Part shown: in pieces, positions 27,896-35,698 of the stretch | Layout of the letters: each line of letters starts with the position of its first letter | How positions within the stretch are numbered: the first letter of the stretch is position 1 | Assembly: GCA_963761615.1 (NCBI GenBank) | Contig: CAVXGU010000004.1 | Coordinates: forward strand, 186,001-250,000 | Length of the DNA: 64,000 nucleotides | From: CAVXGU01 sp963761615 | Lineage (GTDB): Bacteria; Acidobacteriota; Vicinamibacteria; Vicinamibacterales; CAVVIG01 | Direction: 5' to 3' | Notes under the pieces: generated by a model | What the model was told of the DNA's origin: nothing | Databases searched by the model: none | Seen by the model: the letters and a program-made list of their open reading frames with translations, nothing else | Translations under genes and position numbers: made by a program

Positions 27896-29104
27896 CTACT
27901 GCGCGCTGTCGGTGACGGCGCTCTTCGGGGCGAAGTCGACGGTGATGCTGAGCGGATCCTTGGACATGGGCGGCTCGGGCGGAGCCAGCAGGTCCGGCAT
28001 CAGCATTGTGAACGGCGTGTCGATCTGGGTCGTGACCTGGATCTTCGTCCCCTTGGGGAACGACAGCGGCTTGGCGAACCAGTAGCGCCGCGGCCATTCC
28101 GGACGGGTGTCCAGCTTGATGAGCGGCGTGTGCGTGCCGTCGGGCAGCACCGCCTCGACCTGCATGCCGCCGTGCGGCGGCACGCGGCCCGGCCGGAGCG
28201 CGAAGGCTTCGACGTCCTGGTCGAGCGTCTGGCTGAACGTGACGCTCTTCTCGCCGTCCTGGAGGGGCGCCGAGGTCAGCGTGAGCGCGTGGAGCTGGGC
28301 GCCCGGCGCCTTCGCGTAGTACAGGCCGATCGAGCTCTGGTCGGTCATCGCCTGCCCGTCGTACTGCCACGTCTTCTTGTAGCGGATGTTGACGGACAGC
28401 TGGGCGTTCGCCGGCAGCTCGTAGCCGATACCGTCCGCGGCCGGCTGCAGCGTGTCGCCGGGCAGCCAGTCGGTGATCACGGTGTCGACGCCTCCGGCGG
28501 CCGTCCCCTTGAGGCTGATCGTCGCGCTGCGGACCATCGCGGCGTTGTCGGGCAGCAGATCGATCGCGCGCACCCACTGGGTCTTCGCGTTTCCGACCGG
28601 CACGACGAACTCGTGGGTCGTGTCGCCGGTGTCGGCCGGGACCGTGAACGGCGCCGGCAGCTTCACGACGAGATCGGGCTTGCCGAGCGCCCAGTCCTTC
28701 TGGAGCGTGACCGGCGCCGGCGCCTTGGTGCGGTCGCCCTCCGGGTTGCCGCCGGTCGCCCACGTCAGGATGACGTCGATCTCCTTGGGCGTCAGCACCT
28801 GCGGATGCTTGAAGGTGCCGTAGTCCCCTTCGGCGTTCCAGGGCGGCATGTGCATCGCGATCAGCTCGGCGCGCATCGACTCGGCCCACGGGAATGCGTC
28901 CTCGTAGGTCATGAGGGACATGGGCGCGATGCCGCCCTTGACGTGGCACGTGCCGCACTTGGCTTTGAGGATCGGGAACACGTCCTCGTTGTAGGTGTAC
29001 TTCGAGGTGATGGCCTTGTGCGCCTCACCGACCGAGCCGCCGGCGGCGACGAGAGCGGTGACGACGAAACCGGCCGCGATCCATCTGGCGGGTCTGATGA
29101 TCAC
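27896..29104 (-). CDS. Secreted c-type cytochrome with degenerate copper monooxygenase-like domain
   Basis: A 402-residue exported protein with an N-terminal signal region, haem site CGTCH (Cys50, Cys53, His54), then APMSLMTYEDAFPW and MHMPPWNAEG, matching the cytochrome half of the gene at 13870-15220. The downstream part aligns by eye with that paralog, but the histidine clusters are replaced: FHWDIHYS becomes LSVNIRYK, AHMHLRGQ becomes PHGGMQVE, and AWHDNT becomes TTQIDT. Haem binding is therefore likely and copper binding unlikely. It follows the secreted protein gene after three bases, so the two form an operon. Confidence 0.85.
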   Translation of the reverse strand: MIIRPARWIAAGFVVTALVAAGGSVGEAHKAITSKYTYNEDVFPILKAKCGTCHVKGGIAPMSLMTYEDAFPWAESMRAELIAMHMPPWNAEGDYGTFKHPQVLTPKEIDVILTWATGGNPEGDRTKAPAPVTLQKDWALGKPDLVVKLPAPFTVPADTGDTTHEFVVPVGNAKTQWVRAIDLLPDNAAMVRSATISLKGTAAGGVDTVITDWLPGDTLQPAADGIGYELPANAQLSVNIRYKKTWQYDGQAMTDQSSIGLYYAKAPGAQLHALTLTSAPLQDGEKSVTFSQTLDQDVEAFALRPGRVPPHGGMQVEAVLPDGTHTPLIKLDTRPEWPRRYWFAKPLSFPKGTKIQVTTQIDTPFTMLMPDLLAPPEPPMSKDPLSITVDFAPKSAVTDSAQ

Positions 29105-29107
29105 AGC

Positions 29108-29674
29108 TTATTTCCCCGGAAAGAATGACTGGACGTCGTTGAGCGCTGTCGTGTACTGGCTGTAGGCGTCGACGATCTGCGGGCGGTTGCCCAGGTCACC
29201 GACGGCATCGAGCAGCCAGCAGGCCCGCTCGAGCCGCGAGATGGCCGACTGCGCGACGTCGCGCTTCGCCGGGTCGAGCTCGCCGAGGTGATCCTGGAGG
29301 TAGACCGCCACGTCCTTCGTGCCGAGCGCGGGCACCCAGACTTCGGCGAAGTCGCCCTTGTCGATGAAGTCCTTCAGTTGCGTGTTGTAGTCCGCGATCT
29401 GCTTGATGATCCCCGCGGACGTCGCGGCCGGCGTGACCGTGCCGGTCAGGACGGCGGACTGGCCGGGCGCCGGCGCCGGGTAGCCGGCGAGCCTCGGAGC
29501 CCTCAAGGCGGGCGCCGGCGTCGTCGCCGAAGTCATAAGGAAACCGATAGGTTCGTCGGCCGGGACCAGGGCGCGGGCGGGGCCGGCGAGCGACAGCAGA
29601 GCGACCAGCGCCGGCGCGACGAGCGCCGCGGGCGGCGCTCCGAGACCCCGGCGTCTCCCGTATAAGACAAACAT
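29108..29674 (-). CDS. Secreted helical protein of unknown function, operon partner of the cytochrome
   Basis: About 188 residues from the ATG at 29674, which has GGAGGAG ten bases upstream; a TTG further up would disrupt the signal peptide. A hydrophobic export signal (ALVAPALVALLSLAGPARA) precedes a predicted helical domain with KQIADYNTQLKDFIDKGDF, RLERACWLLDAVGDL and AYSQYTTALNDVQSFFPG. There is no haem or metal motif. The close spacing to the cytochrome gene suggests the two proteins act together in the periplasm. Confidence 0.75.
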   Translation of the reverse strand: MFVLYGRRRGLGAPPAALVAPALVALLSLAGPARALVPADEPIGFLMTSATTPAPALRAPRLAGYPAPAPGQSAVLTGTVTPAATSAGIIKQIADYNTQLKDFIDKGDFAEVWVPALGTKDVAVYLQDHLGELDPAKRDVAQSAISRLERACWLLDAVGDLGNRPQIVDAYSQYTTALNDVQSFFPGK

Positions 29675-29784
29675 GATGCAAACTCCTCCGAAGTATAACA
29701 CCCTACGTCTATTGTAGTTGGAGGTCAAACAATGCCGGCCTTCGCGCCGGGCCGGGTCCTGGTGTACGATGGCGGGTCCGGGAC

Positions 29785-30915
29785 ATGCGCCTGACGGGCT
29801 CCATCGTTCATCGCGAAATCCTCATCCTCGTTTTCCTCGTGGCCGTTGCCACGGCGGCCTTCGTCTTCACGCGCGCGATCGCCGGCGACAGCCGCGAGAC
29901 CCGCCTGCACGACGCGTCGGACTGGTTCCGCCTCGGGCAGTCCGCGCTCGCCGCCGGCCGGCTTCCCGACGCCATCGACTCGCTGCGGCACGCCGTCGCG
30001 CTCGATCGCGACAACCGCGGCTACCAGCTCACGCTCGCCAACGCGCTCGCCGACGATGGTCAGGACGCCGGCGCGACCCAGGTGCTGGTCGGGCTGCGGA
30101 CGGCGGCGCCCGAGGATCCCGACGTCAACCTCCAGCTCGCCCGACTGGCCGCGCACACCGACAACCTCACCGACGCCGTCCGGTACTACCAGAACGCGCT
30201 GTACGGCGTGTGGGCCGGCAACGAGAGCGATCAGGAAGCGCGGCGCCGCCAGATCCGCGTCGAGCTCATCCAGCTGCTCCTGGCGCACCAGCAGCAGCAG
30301 CGCGCGCTCTCCGAGCTGCTCGTGCTCAGCTCGAACCTGCCGGCCGACGCCGCGTCGCAGATCCAGGCGGGGCAGCTGTTCCTCAGCGCCGGTGACGCCA
30401 GGCGCGCCCTCGACCACTTCACGCGCGCGCTCGCGCTCGACAAGGGCAACGGCGCCGCCCTCGCCGGGGCCGGCGAGGCCGCGTTCGAGCTCGGCGACTA
30501 CGCCCACGCGCGCGCGTACCTGCGCGACGCCCCCGACATGGGCCGCGTCGCCGACCTGCGCGCCGTCACGGATCTCGTGCTCTCCAACGACCCGCTGACG
30601 CCGCGCCTGCCGAGCGCCGAGCGCCGGCGGCGGCTGTCGGAGGACTTCACGCAGGCGAGCGCGCGGCTGACCGCCTGCACGCCGGTCGACGCCCCCAGTC
30701 CGCGCGCCGACCTTGCGGCGCTTCGCACGGAAGCCCAGCAGTTCCAGGCGTCGATCGACAAGGGCGATCTGCGCCGGTCGCCCGATGCGATCGACACCGG
30801 CTTCTACCTCTCGTACCGCATCGAACGGGCGACCCAGTCCGGGTGCGCGCAGCCGACGCCGCTCGACCGCGCCATCGTGCTGATCGGCCGCCTCCACGGA
30901 TTCGAACAACAGTGA
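29785..30915 (+). CDS. Membrane-anchored tetratricopeptide repeat protein
   Basis: A 376-residue protein with one N-terminal membrane helix (EILILVFLVAVATAAFVF) and a periplasmic or cytoplasmic series of TPR-like units: WFRLGQSALAAGRLPDAIDSLRHAVALD, then YQLTLANALADDGQ, then LFLSAGDARRALDHFTRALALD. The C-terminal third lacks clear repeats. TPR proteins of this type scaffold complexes; the partner is unknown. The stop overlaps the GTG start of the chloride channel gene, so the two are translationally coupled. Confidence 0.85.
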   Translation: MRLTGSIVHREILILVFLVAVATAAFVFTRAIAGDSRETRLHDASDWFRLGQSALAAGRLPDAIDSLRHAVALDRDNRGYQLTLANALADDGQDAGATQVLVGLRTAAPEDPDVNLQLARLAAHTDNLTDAVRYYQNALYGVWAGNESDQEARRRQIRVELIQLLLAHQQQQRALSELLVLSSNLPADAASQIQAGQLFLSAGDARRALDHFTRALALDKGNGAALAGAGEAAFELGDYAHARAYLRDAPDMGRVADLRAVTDLVLSNDPLTPRLPSAERRRRLSEDFTQASARLTACTPVDAPSPRADLAALRTEAQQFQASIDKGDLRRSPDAIDTGFYLSYRIERATQSGCAQPTPLDRAIVLIGRLHGFEQQ

Positions 30916-32639
30916 ACACCGACGACGACTCGGCCGCAGCCAGATCCCTCCGGCTCCGCGAGGACCGGATCTTCCTCGTTCTCACCATTGTCATCGGCGT
31001 GCTGGCCGGCCTGTCGGCCGTGCTCTTCACGCTCGCCATCGACCACACGAGCCGGCTGCTCTTCGGGCTCTCGCCGTCCGCGTTGCGCCTGTTCCTGGTG
31101 CCGGTCGCGGTGAGCGTGGTCACCGGCATCCTGCTCGCGACCGCCTTCCCCGAAGCACGCGGCAGCGGCGTTCCCCAGACCAAGGTCGCCTTCCTGCTGC
31201 GCAACGGCATCATCCGGCCCTGGATCCCGATCGGCAAGTTCCTGACCGGCTTCCTGTGCATCGGGTCGGGGCAGTCGATGGGACCGGAAGGGCCCTCGGT
31301 GCAGATCGGCGCCGGCCTGGCGTCGATCATCGGCCGCTGGATGCGGCTGTCACCGGCGCGCGTCAAGGAGCTCGTCCCGGTCGGCGCGGCCGGCGCCCTG
31401 GCGGCGGCGTTCAACACCCCGGTGGCCGCCGTGATCTTCACCCTCGAAGAGATCATCGGCGACATGAATGCCGCGCTGATCGGATCGACCGTGGTCGCCT
31501 CGGTGACCGCCGTCATCGTCGAGCGATCCGTGCTCGGCAACGAGCCCCTGTTCCACGTGCCCGTCTACCACCTCGTGCACCCGGCCGAGATGCTGGCCTA
31601 CGCCGTGCTCGGCGTCGTCGGCGGGGTGGTCTCGCTGCTGTTCTGCAAGGGGCTTCTCGGCCTGCGCGCGCTGATCGGCCGGCTGCCGCGCTGGACGCGC
31701 ATGGGCCATCCGATGATCGGGGCCCTGGCCATCGGGCTCTTCATCATCATCGCGCCGCAGGTGGCGGGCGTCGGCTACGAGTACGTCGACCAGGCCCTCA
31801 ACGGCGGCCTGCTGTTCCGGACGCTGCTGCTCCTCTGCTTCATGAAGAGCCTGGCGACGATCTTCTCGTACGCCTCGGGCAACGCGGGCGGCATCTTCGC
31901 GCCGAGCCTCTACATCGGCGCCATGGCGGGCGGCGCGCTCGGCACGCTCGTCCACCGCTTCGCGCCGTTCCCGACGGGCGACCCGGGCGCGTACGCGCTC
32001 GTGGGCATGGGCACCGTGTTCGCCGGGATCATCCGTGCGCCGATGACGTCGGTGTTCATGATCTTCGAGATCACGCAGGACTATCAGATCTTCGTGCCGC
32101 TGATGATCGCGAACCTCCTGAGCTTCATGATCTCGCGCCGGTACCAGCCCGTGCCGCTCCTGCAGGCCGTCCTCCAGCAGGATCACATCCACCTGCCCGA
32201 GCACGGCACGAAGCCGGCGCCGAAGGCCTGGATGGCCCGCGACGTCATGGTCGCCCCGACCACGTTCATTCCGGCCCACGAGCGCGTGGCGCATGCCTGG
32301 GAGGACGTCCGCGCCAGCGGGAAGGTGGCGTTCCTGGTCGGCTCGAAGGATCGTCTGATCGGCGTCGTCAGCTTCGACCGCCTGGCCGACGCGATGGAAG
32401 GCGGCCTCGCGGAGGAGGCCGTCGGATCGCTCGTGAACGAGCACGTCGTCCACGTTCACCCGGATCATCCGCTCGACGAAGTGCTGGCGCGGTTCGCCGA
32501 GAGCCCGGGCCTGCTGCCCGTCGTGAGCCGGGAGGACTCCCAGCGCCTCGAGGGGGTCGTGACCCTGGAGGACGCGGTTCGCATGATGGGCCGCGACCGT
32601 ACGAAGCCGTTGCCCGCCACCGCGGGTCCCGGCGTATGA
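30912..32639 (+). CDS. ClC-family chloride channel or H+/Cl- exchanger with C-terminal CBS pair
   Basis: A 575-residue membrane protein starting at the GTG at 30912, which overlaps the TPR gene stop. ClC motifs are present: RGSGVPQTK, GPEGPSVQIGA with the gating Glu at about residue 126, NTPVAAVIFTLEE with the inner-proton Glu at about 179/180, and GNAGGIFAPSLYIGA. Both glutamates of exchangers are retained, so coupled H+/Cl- exchange is likely. Two CBS domains follow (from DVMVAPTTFIPAHERV to VVTLEDAVRMMG) and could bind adenine nucleotides. The MarR gene begins within its stop codon. Confidence 0.93.
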   Translation: MNTDDDSAAARSLRLREDRIFLVLTIVIGVLAGLSAVLFTLAIDHTSRLLFGLSPSALRLFLVPVAVSVVTGILLATAFPEARGSGVPQTKVAFLLRNGIIRPWIPIGKFLTGFLCIGSGQSMGPEGPSVQIGAGLASIIGRWMRLSPARVKELVPVGAAGALAAAFNTPVAAVIFTLEEIIGDMNAALIGSTVVASVTAVIVERSVLGNEPLFHVPVYHLVHPAEMLAYAVLGVVGGVVSLLFCKGLLGLRALIGRLPRWTRMGHPMIGALAIGLFIIIAPQVAGVGYEYVDQALNGGLLFRTLLLLCFMKSLATIFSYASGNAGGIFAPSLYIGAMAGGALGTLVHRFAPFPTGDPGAYALVGMGTVFAGIIRAPMTSVFMIFEITQDYQIFVPLMIANLLSFMISRRYQPVPLLQAVLQQDHIHLPEHGTKPAPKAWMARDVMVAPTTFIPAHERVAHAWEDVRASGKVAFLVGSKDRLIGVVSFDRLADAMEGGLAEEAVGSLVNEHVVHVHPDHPLDEVLARFAESPGLLPVVSREDSQRLEGVVTLEDAVRMMGRDRTKPLPATAGPGV

Positions 32640-33121
32640 TGAGGTCCCGAATGCCTGACCCACGTCCCGATCCGGAGCACGTGCGCTCCCTGGATCCCTC
32701 GCTCGATTTCATGCGGCTGCTCTGGGGCATCGAGCACAGCCTCCAGAGCACCTCGAAGCGCATGGAGGCGCGGCTCGGCATCACCGGCCCGCAGCGTCTC
32801 GTCCTGCGCATCGTCAGTCAGTTCCCCGGCGTGACCCCGGGCGAGCTGGCGCGCATCGTGCGCCTCCATCCGAGCACGATCACCGGCGTCGTCCAGCGGC
32901 TGGTCCAGAAGGGGCTGCTCGCGCGAGAGCAGGATCAGGCCGACAGCCGGCGCATTCGCCTGCGCCTGCGGGAGGGCGCGCGCAAGTTCACGCAGCGGCC
33001 CGGCGGCACCGTGGAGGGCGCCATCGCCCGCGCGCTCGCGCGGGTGCCGAAGTCGCAGATGCGGCAGGCCCGCCTCGTCCTGACCGCCATCGCGGCCGCG
33101 CTCGAAGAACCCAAACAGTGA
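32636..33121 (+). CDS. MarR-family transcriptional regulator
   Basis: A 161-residue winged-helix repressor or activator. The DNA-binding core is visible in FPGVTPGELARIVRLHPSTITGVVQRLVQKGLLAREQDQADSR, with the recognition helix around HPSTITGVV and the wing after it. The preferred ATG (32636) overlaps the ClC stop in an ATGA-type junction; internal ATGs at 32639 and 32651 are alternatives. Co-translation with the ClC gene suggests that it controls this operon, possibly in response to a small acid or to pH. That link is inferred. Confidence 0.9.
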   Translation: MMRSRMPDPRPDPEHVRSLDPSLDFMRLLWGIEHSLQSTSKRMEARLGITGPQRLVLRIVSQFPGVTPGELARIVRLHPSTITGVVQRLVQKGLLAREQDQADSRRIRLRLREGARKFTQRPGGTVEGAIARALARVPKSQMRQARLVLTAIAAALEEPKQ

Positions 33122-33161
33122 CCGCGGTCCGCGCCGCGCTCGCGAGGAGCCAACAGTCGTG

Positions 33162-33491
33162 ATGAAGCTCGTCAAGTGCATCGTTCGACCGAACAGGATC
33201 GAGGACGTCAAGGACGCGCTCGAGAAGCTGAGCGTCTCCGGCCTGACCGTCACCGAGGTGCGGGGACACGGCCGCCAGAAGGGACACCGCGCCGTCTACC
33301 GCGGCAAGGAATACGAAGTGAGCCTGCTGCCGAAGATGATGATCGACGTCGTCGTCCCGGACGTGATGGTGGACGATGTCCTGCGCGCCGTCATCTCGGC
33401 CGCGCGCACCGGCGAGATTGGCGACGGCAAGGTGTGGGTCCTGGACGTCGGCGAGGCGTACAACATCCGCACCGGCGAACGGGAACCCTGA
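33162..33491 (+). CDS. glnB: Nitrogen regulatory protein P-II (GlnB/GlnK)
   Basis: A 109-residue trimeric signal protein that reads 2-oxoglutarate and ATP/ADP. From the ATG at 33162 the T-loop tyrosine falls at residue 51 (YRGKEY), the site uridylylated in enterobacteria, with Tyr46 also present; this numbering supports the ATG over the GTG at 33159. The GHGRQKGH and GEIGDGKVWVLDV segments are the family signatures. GAGGAG lies 12 bases upstream. There is no amtB or glnA in the window; the neighbours are a ClC/MarR pair and an ankyrin protein, so the local target is unknown. Confidence 0.95.
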   Translation: MKLVKCIVRPNRIEDVKDALEKLSVSGLTVTEVRGHGRQKGHRAVYRGKEYEVSLLPKMMIDVVVPDVMVDDVLRAVISAARTGEIGDGKVWVLDVGEAYNIRTGEREP

Positions 33492-33520
33492 GGGGCCAGG
33501 TAGGCAGGTAGGGGCGAAGG

Positions 33521-34222
33521 ATGGCTGACAAGTCGAGCTCCGATGACGCCGCGCGTCGCGACACCCCGCCTGCCTCACCTGCCCTGCTGTTCTCCGCCAT
33601 CGCGTCGGGCGACGTGGAGCAGGTCCGGCGGCTGGTCGCGGGCGACCCGCGGCTCGTCGACGCGCGGAGCCCCGGCGGCCTGAGCGCGGTGCTGGCGGCG
33701 GCCTATCATCGCCGGCGTGACATTCTCAACGTGCTGGTCGCGCGCGGCGCGGCGCTCACGCTGTGCGAGGCGGCGGCCGCCGGCGAGATCGACCGCGTCG
33801 AGCGCCTCGTGCAGGACGGCGCCGACCTGGGCGCGCACAGCCCGGACGGCTGGACCGCGCTGCACCTGGCCGCGCACTTCGGACACGTCCAGGTCGCCGA
33901 GCGCCTGCTCGATCACGGCGCCGACGTCGGGGCGCGATCGACGAACGCCAGCGGCAACACGCCCCTCCACGCCGCGCTCGCGGGCCGTCAGAGCCTGACC
34001 GCCGGACTGCTGATCGGCCGCGGCGCCGACGTCGACGCCGCGGACGCGCAGGGCTGGCGGCCGCTCCATCTCGCCGCCGCCAGCGACAACCTCGACGCGC
34101 TCAAGGCTCTCGTCGCGCAGGGCGCCGGTCTGACCGCGACCAACGCCGAGGGCCAGACGGCGCTCGACCTCGCGAGAGCCAAGAGCCACCGCGAGGCCGC
34201 CGCGTTTCTGCAGAGATTCTGA
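33521..34222 (+). CDS. Ankyrin repeat protein
   Basis: A 233-residue soluble protein with about five ankyrin repeats. The best are DGWTALHLAAHFGHVQVAERLLDHGADV, GNTPLHAALAGRQSLTAGLLIGRGADV and GWRPLHLAAASDNLDALKALVAQGA. There is no signal peptide or membrane helix. It starts 30 bases after the P-II gene and may share its message. Ankyrin proteins mediate protein contacts; no enzymatic domain is present. Confidence 0.92.
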   Translation: MADKSSSDDAARRDTPPASPALLFSAIASGDVEQVRRLVAGDPRLVDARSPGGLSAVLAAAYHRRRDILNVLVARGAALTLCEAAAAGEIDRVERLVQDGADLGAHSPDGWTALHLAAHFGHVQVAERLLDHGADVGARSTNASGNTPLHAALAGRQSLTAGLLIGRGADVDAADAQGWRPLHLAAASDNLDALKALVAQGAGLTATNAEGQTALDLARAKSHREAAAFLQRF

Positions 34223-34225
34223 AAG

Positions 34226-34324
34226 GGCTCCGGCAGGCTTCGGGCTTCCGGCTCTGGGCTTCCGGCTCTGGGCCGGTCCCGCCGTCACGCTGCTTTCTGA
34301 GCCGAGAGCCGAGAGCCGAGAGCC
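34226..34324. repeat. Degenerate 7-bp repeats (GGCTTCG/GGCTCTG type and AGAGCCG)
   Basis: Two short arrays lie between the ankyrin and cyclophilin genes. At 34226-34277 units such as GGCTTCG, GGCTTCC and GGCTCTG run head to tail. At 34298-34324 about four units of AGAGCCG repeat, identical to the long array at 5411-5518. The second array overlaps the last base of the cyclophilin stop region. Confidence 0.75.
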
Positions 34325-34836
34325 TATTTCCTCTCGATCATGACCGATTCGATCGTGATCGGCGTCAGCGGCCGATCGCCGGGCTTGCTCGTCGGCGTCG
34401 ACCCGATCTTCTTCACCACGTCCAGGCCCTCGGTGACCTCGCCGAAGACGCTGTGCTTGCCGTCGAGCCAGGGCGTCGCCGCCAGCGTGATGAAGAACTG
34501 GCCGCCGTTGGTGTTCGGTCCGCGGTTGGCCATCGAGAGGATGCCCGCCTTGTCGTGGCGGCGCGAGGGATGGAACTCGTCCGCGAAGGTGTAGCCGGGC
34601 CCGCCCGTGCCCTGGCCCAGCGGGTCGCCGCCCTGGATCATGAAGCCGTCGATGACCCGGTGGAAGACGGTGCCGTTGTAGTAGGGCGCCGTGACTTTCT
34701 TGTGGGTGCGCGGATCGGTCCACTCCCTGGTGCCTTCCGCCAGGCCCGTGAAATTCGCGACCGTGTTCGGCGCGTCCTCGTCGAACAACTGGATGGTGAA
34801 CGGTCCTTCGCTCGTCGTGAAGTGCGCAAGCAGCAT
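34324..34836 (-). CDS. Cytosolic cyclophilin-type peptidyl-prolyl isomerase
   Basis: 170 residues from the ATG at 34836, which has GGGGGAG six bases upstream. Cyclophilin motifs are YYNGTVFHRVIDGFMIQGGD with the catalytic Arg, then GGPGYTFADEF, SMANRGPNTNGGQFFIT, WLDGKHSVFGEV and KIGSTPT. It catalyses cis-trans isomerisation of X-Pro bonds. There is no export signal, so it acts in the cytosol. It is transcribed away from a second, exported cyclophilin 140 bases off. Confidence 0.93.
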   Translation of the reverse strand: MLLAHFTTSEGPFTIQLFDEDAPNTVANFTGLAEGTREWTDPRTHKKVTAPYYNGTVFHRVIDGFMIQGGDPLGQGTGGPGYTFADEFHPSRRHDKAGILSMANRGPNTNGGQFFITLAATPWLDGKHSVFGEVTEGLDVVKKIGSTPTSKPGDRPLTPITIESVMIERK

Positions 34837-34975
34837 TGGTATCTCCCCCGCAGGGATCATATAGTTAATGGCAACTCGGGAACCGAGGAGCCGGGCAGCC
34901 GAGGGATGGGAGTTCCAACGTTCCCCAGCGCCACCGTTCCTCAGCTGCGAGAATCTCACATTTGAGGAGACAGCT
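34837..34975. promoter_or_regulatory. Divergent promoter region between two cyclophilin genes
   Basis: The 139 bases separate head-to-head starts. On the minus strand TATGAT (34861 down to 34856) is a good -10 candidate for the cytosolic gene; no convincing -35 accompanies it. On the plus side TGAGGAG before the ATG at 34976 is a clear ribosome binding site. Confidence 0.45.
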
Positions 34976-35608
34976 ATGAGAGGTCGATACGTGGTGGCGG
35001 CGTTGGCGATGGTGGCCGCCGGAGCGGTGACGCTGGCGGCGCAGAACCTCAATCCGCTGCTGCTGACCGAAAAGGCCCCGGCGACGTTCCGGGCGAACTT
35101 CGACACGACGGCCGGGCCGTTCGTGGTCGAAGTGCACCGCGACTGGGCGCCCAACGGTGCGGATCGCTTCTACAACCTCGTCAAGTCCGGCTTCTTCACC
35201 AACGTGCGGTTTTTCCGCGTGATCAACGGCTTCATGGCGCAGTTCGGGATCCACGGCGATCCGTCCGTCGCGCGCCAGTGGATGGGCGCACGCATTCCCG
35301 ACGACCCGGTGAAGCAGAGCAACCTGGAAGGCTACGTGTCGTTCGCCACGGCGGGCCCGAACACGCGCACCACGCAGCTCTTCATCAACCTGGCCGACAA
35401 CGCCAATCTCGACAAGTCGGGCTTCGCCCCGATCGGCCGCGTCGTCTCGGGCATGAACAACGTGCACAAGATCTACGACGGATACGGCGAAGGCGCCCCG
35501 CGCGGCCGCGGGCCCGATCAGGGGCAGATCCAGGCCGAGGGCAACACTTACCTGTCGAAGGACTTCCCGAAGCTCTCGTACATCAAGTCGGCCACGATTG
35601 CGAAATAG
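34976..35608 (+). CDS. Exported cyclophilin-type peptidyl-prolyl isomerase
   Basis: A 210-residue protein with a signal peptide (VVAALAMVAAGAVTLAAQ), followed by a cyclophilin domain: FDTTAGPFVVEVHRDWAPNGADRF, then FFTNVRFFRVINGFMAQFG with the catalytic Arg, then SFATAGPNTRTTQLFINLADN and GFAPIGRVVSGMN. A periplasmic folding role is expected. The C-terminal EGNTYLSKDFPKLSYIKSATI is a typical ending of acidobacterial relatives. Its paralog is encoded divergently. Confidence 0.92.
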   Translation: MRGRYVVAALAMVAAGAVTLAAQNLNPLLLTEKAPATFRANFDTTAGPFVVEVHRDWAPNGADRFYNLVKSGFFTNVRFFRVINGFMAQFGIHGDPSVARQWMGARIPDDPVKQSNLEGYVSFATAGPNTRTTQLFINLADNANLDKSGFAPIGRVVSGMNNVHKIYDGYGEGAPRGRGPDQGQIQAEGNTYLSKDFPKLSYIKSATIAK

Positions 35609-35639
35609 GGGCGACGGGCGCCACGCGCCAGGGGTCGGG

Positions 35640-35691
35640 TGCTGCGGCACGCAGCACCCGGCACCCGGCATCCCAGCACCCGCCACCCGGT
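35640..35691. repeat. Degenerate 7-bp repeats (GCACCCG type)
   Basis: Units GCACCCG, GCACCCG, GCATCCC, AGCACCC and GCCACCC run between the cyclophilin and branching enzyme genes, preceded by the inverted pair GGTGCTGC / GCAGCACC. The in-frame translation (TRHPSTRHP) is repeat-derived and is not part of the enzyme. Confidence 0.6.
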
Positions 35692-35698
35692 ACCTGCA

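Noticed and set aside
33162..33491. Whether the P-II gene is part of a glnK-amtB ammonium locus
   Set aside because: No ammonium transporter or glutamine synthetase gene is found on either side within the window.
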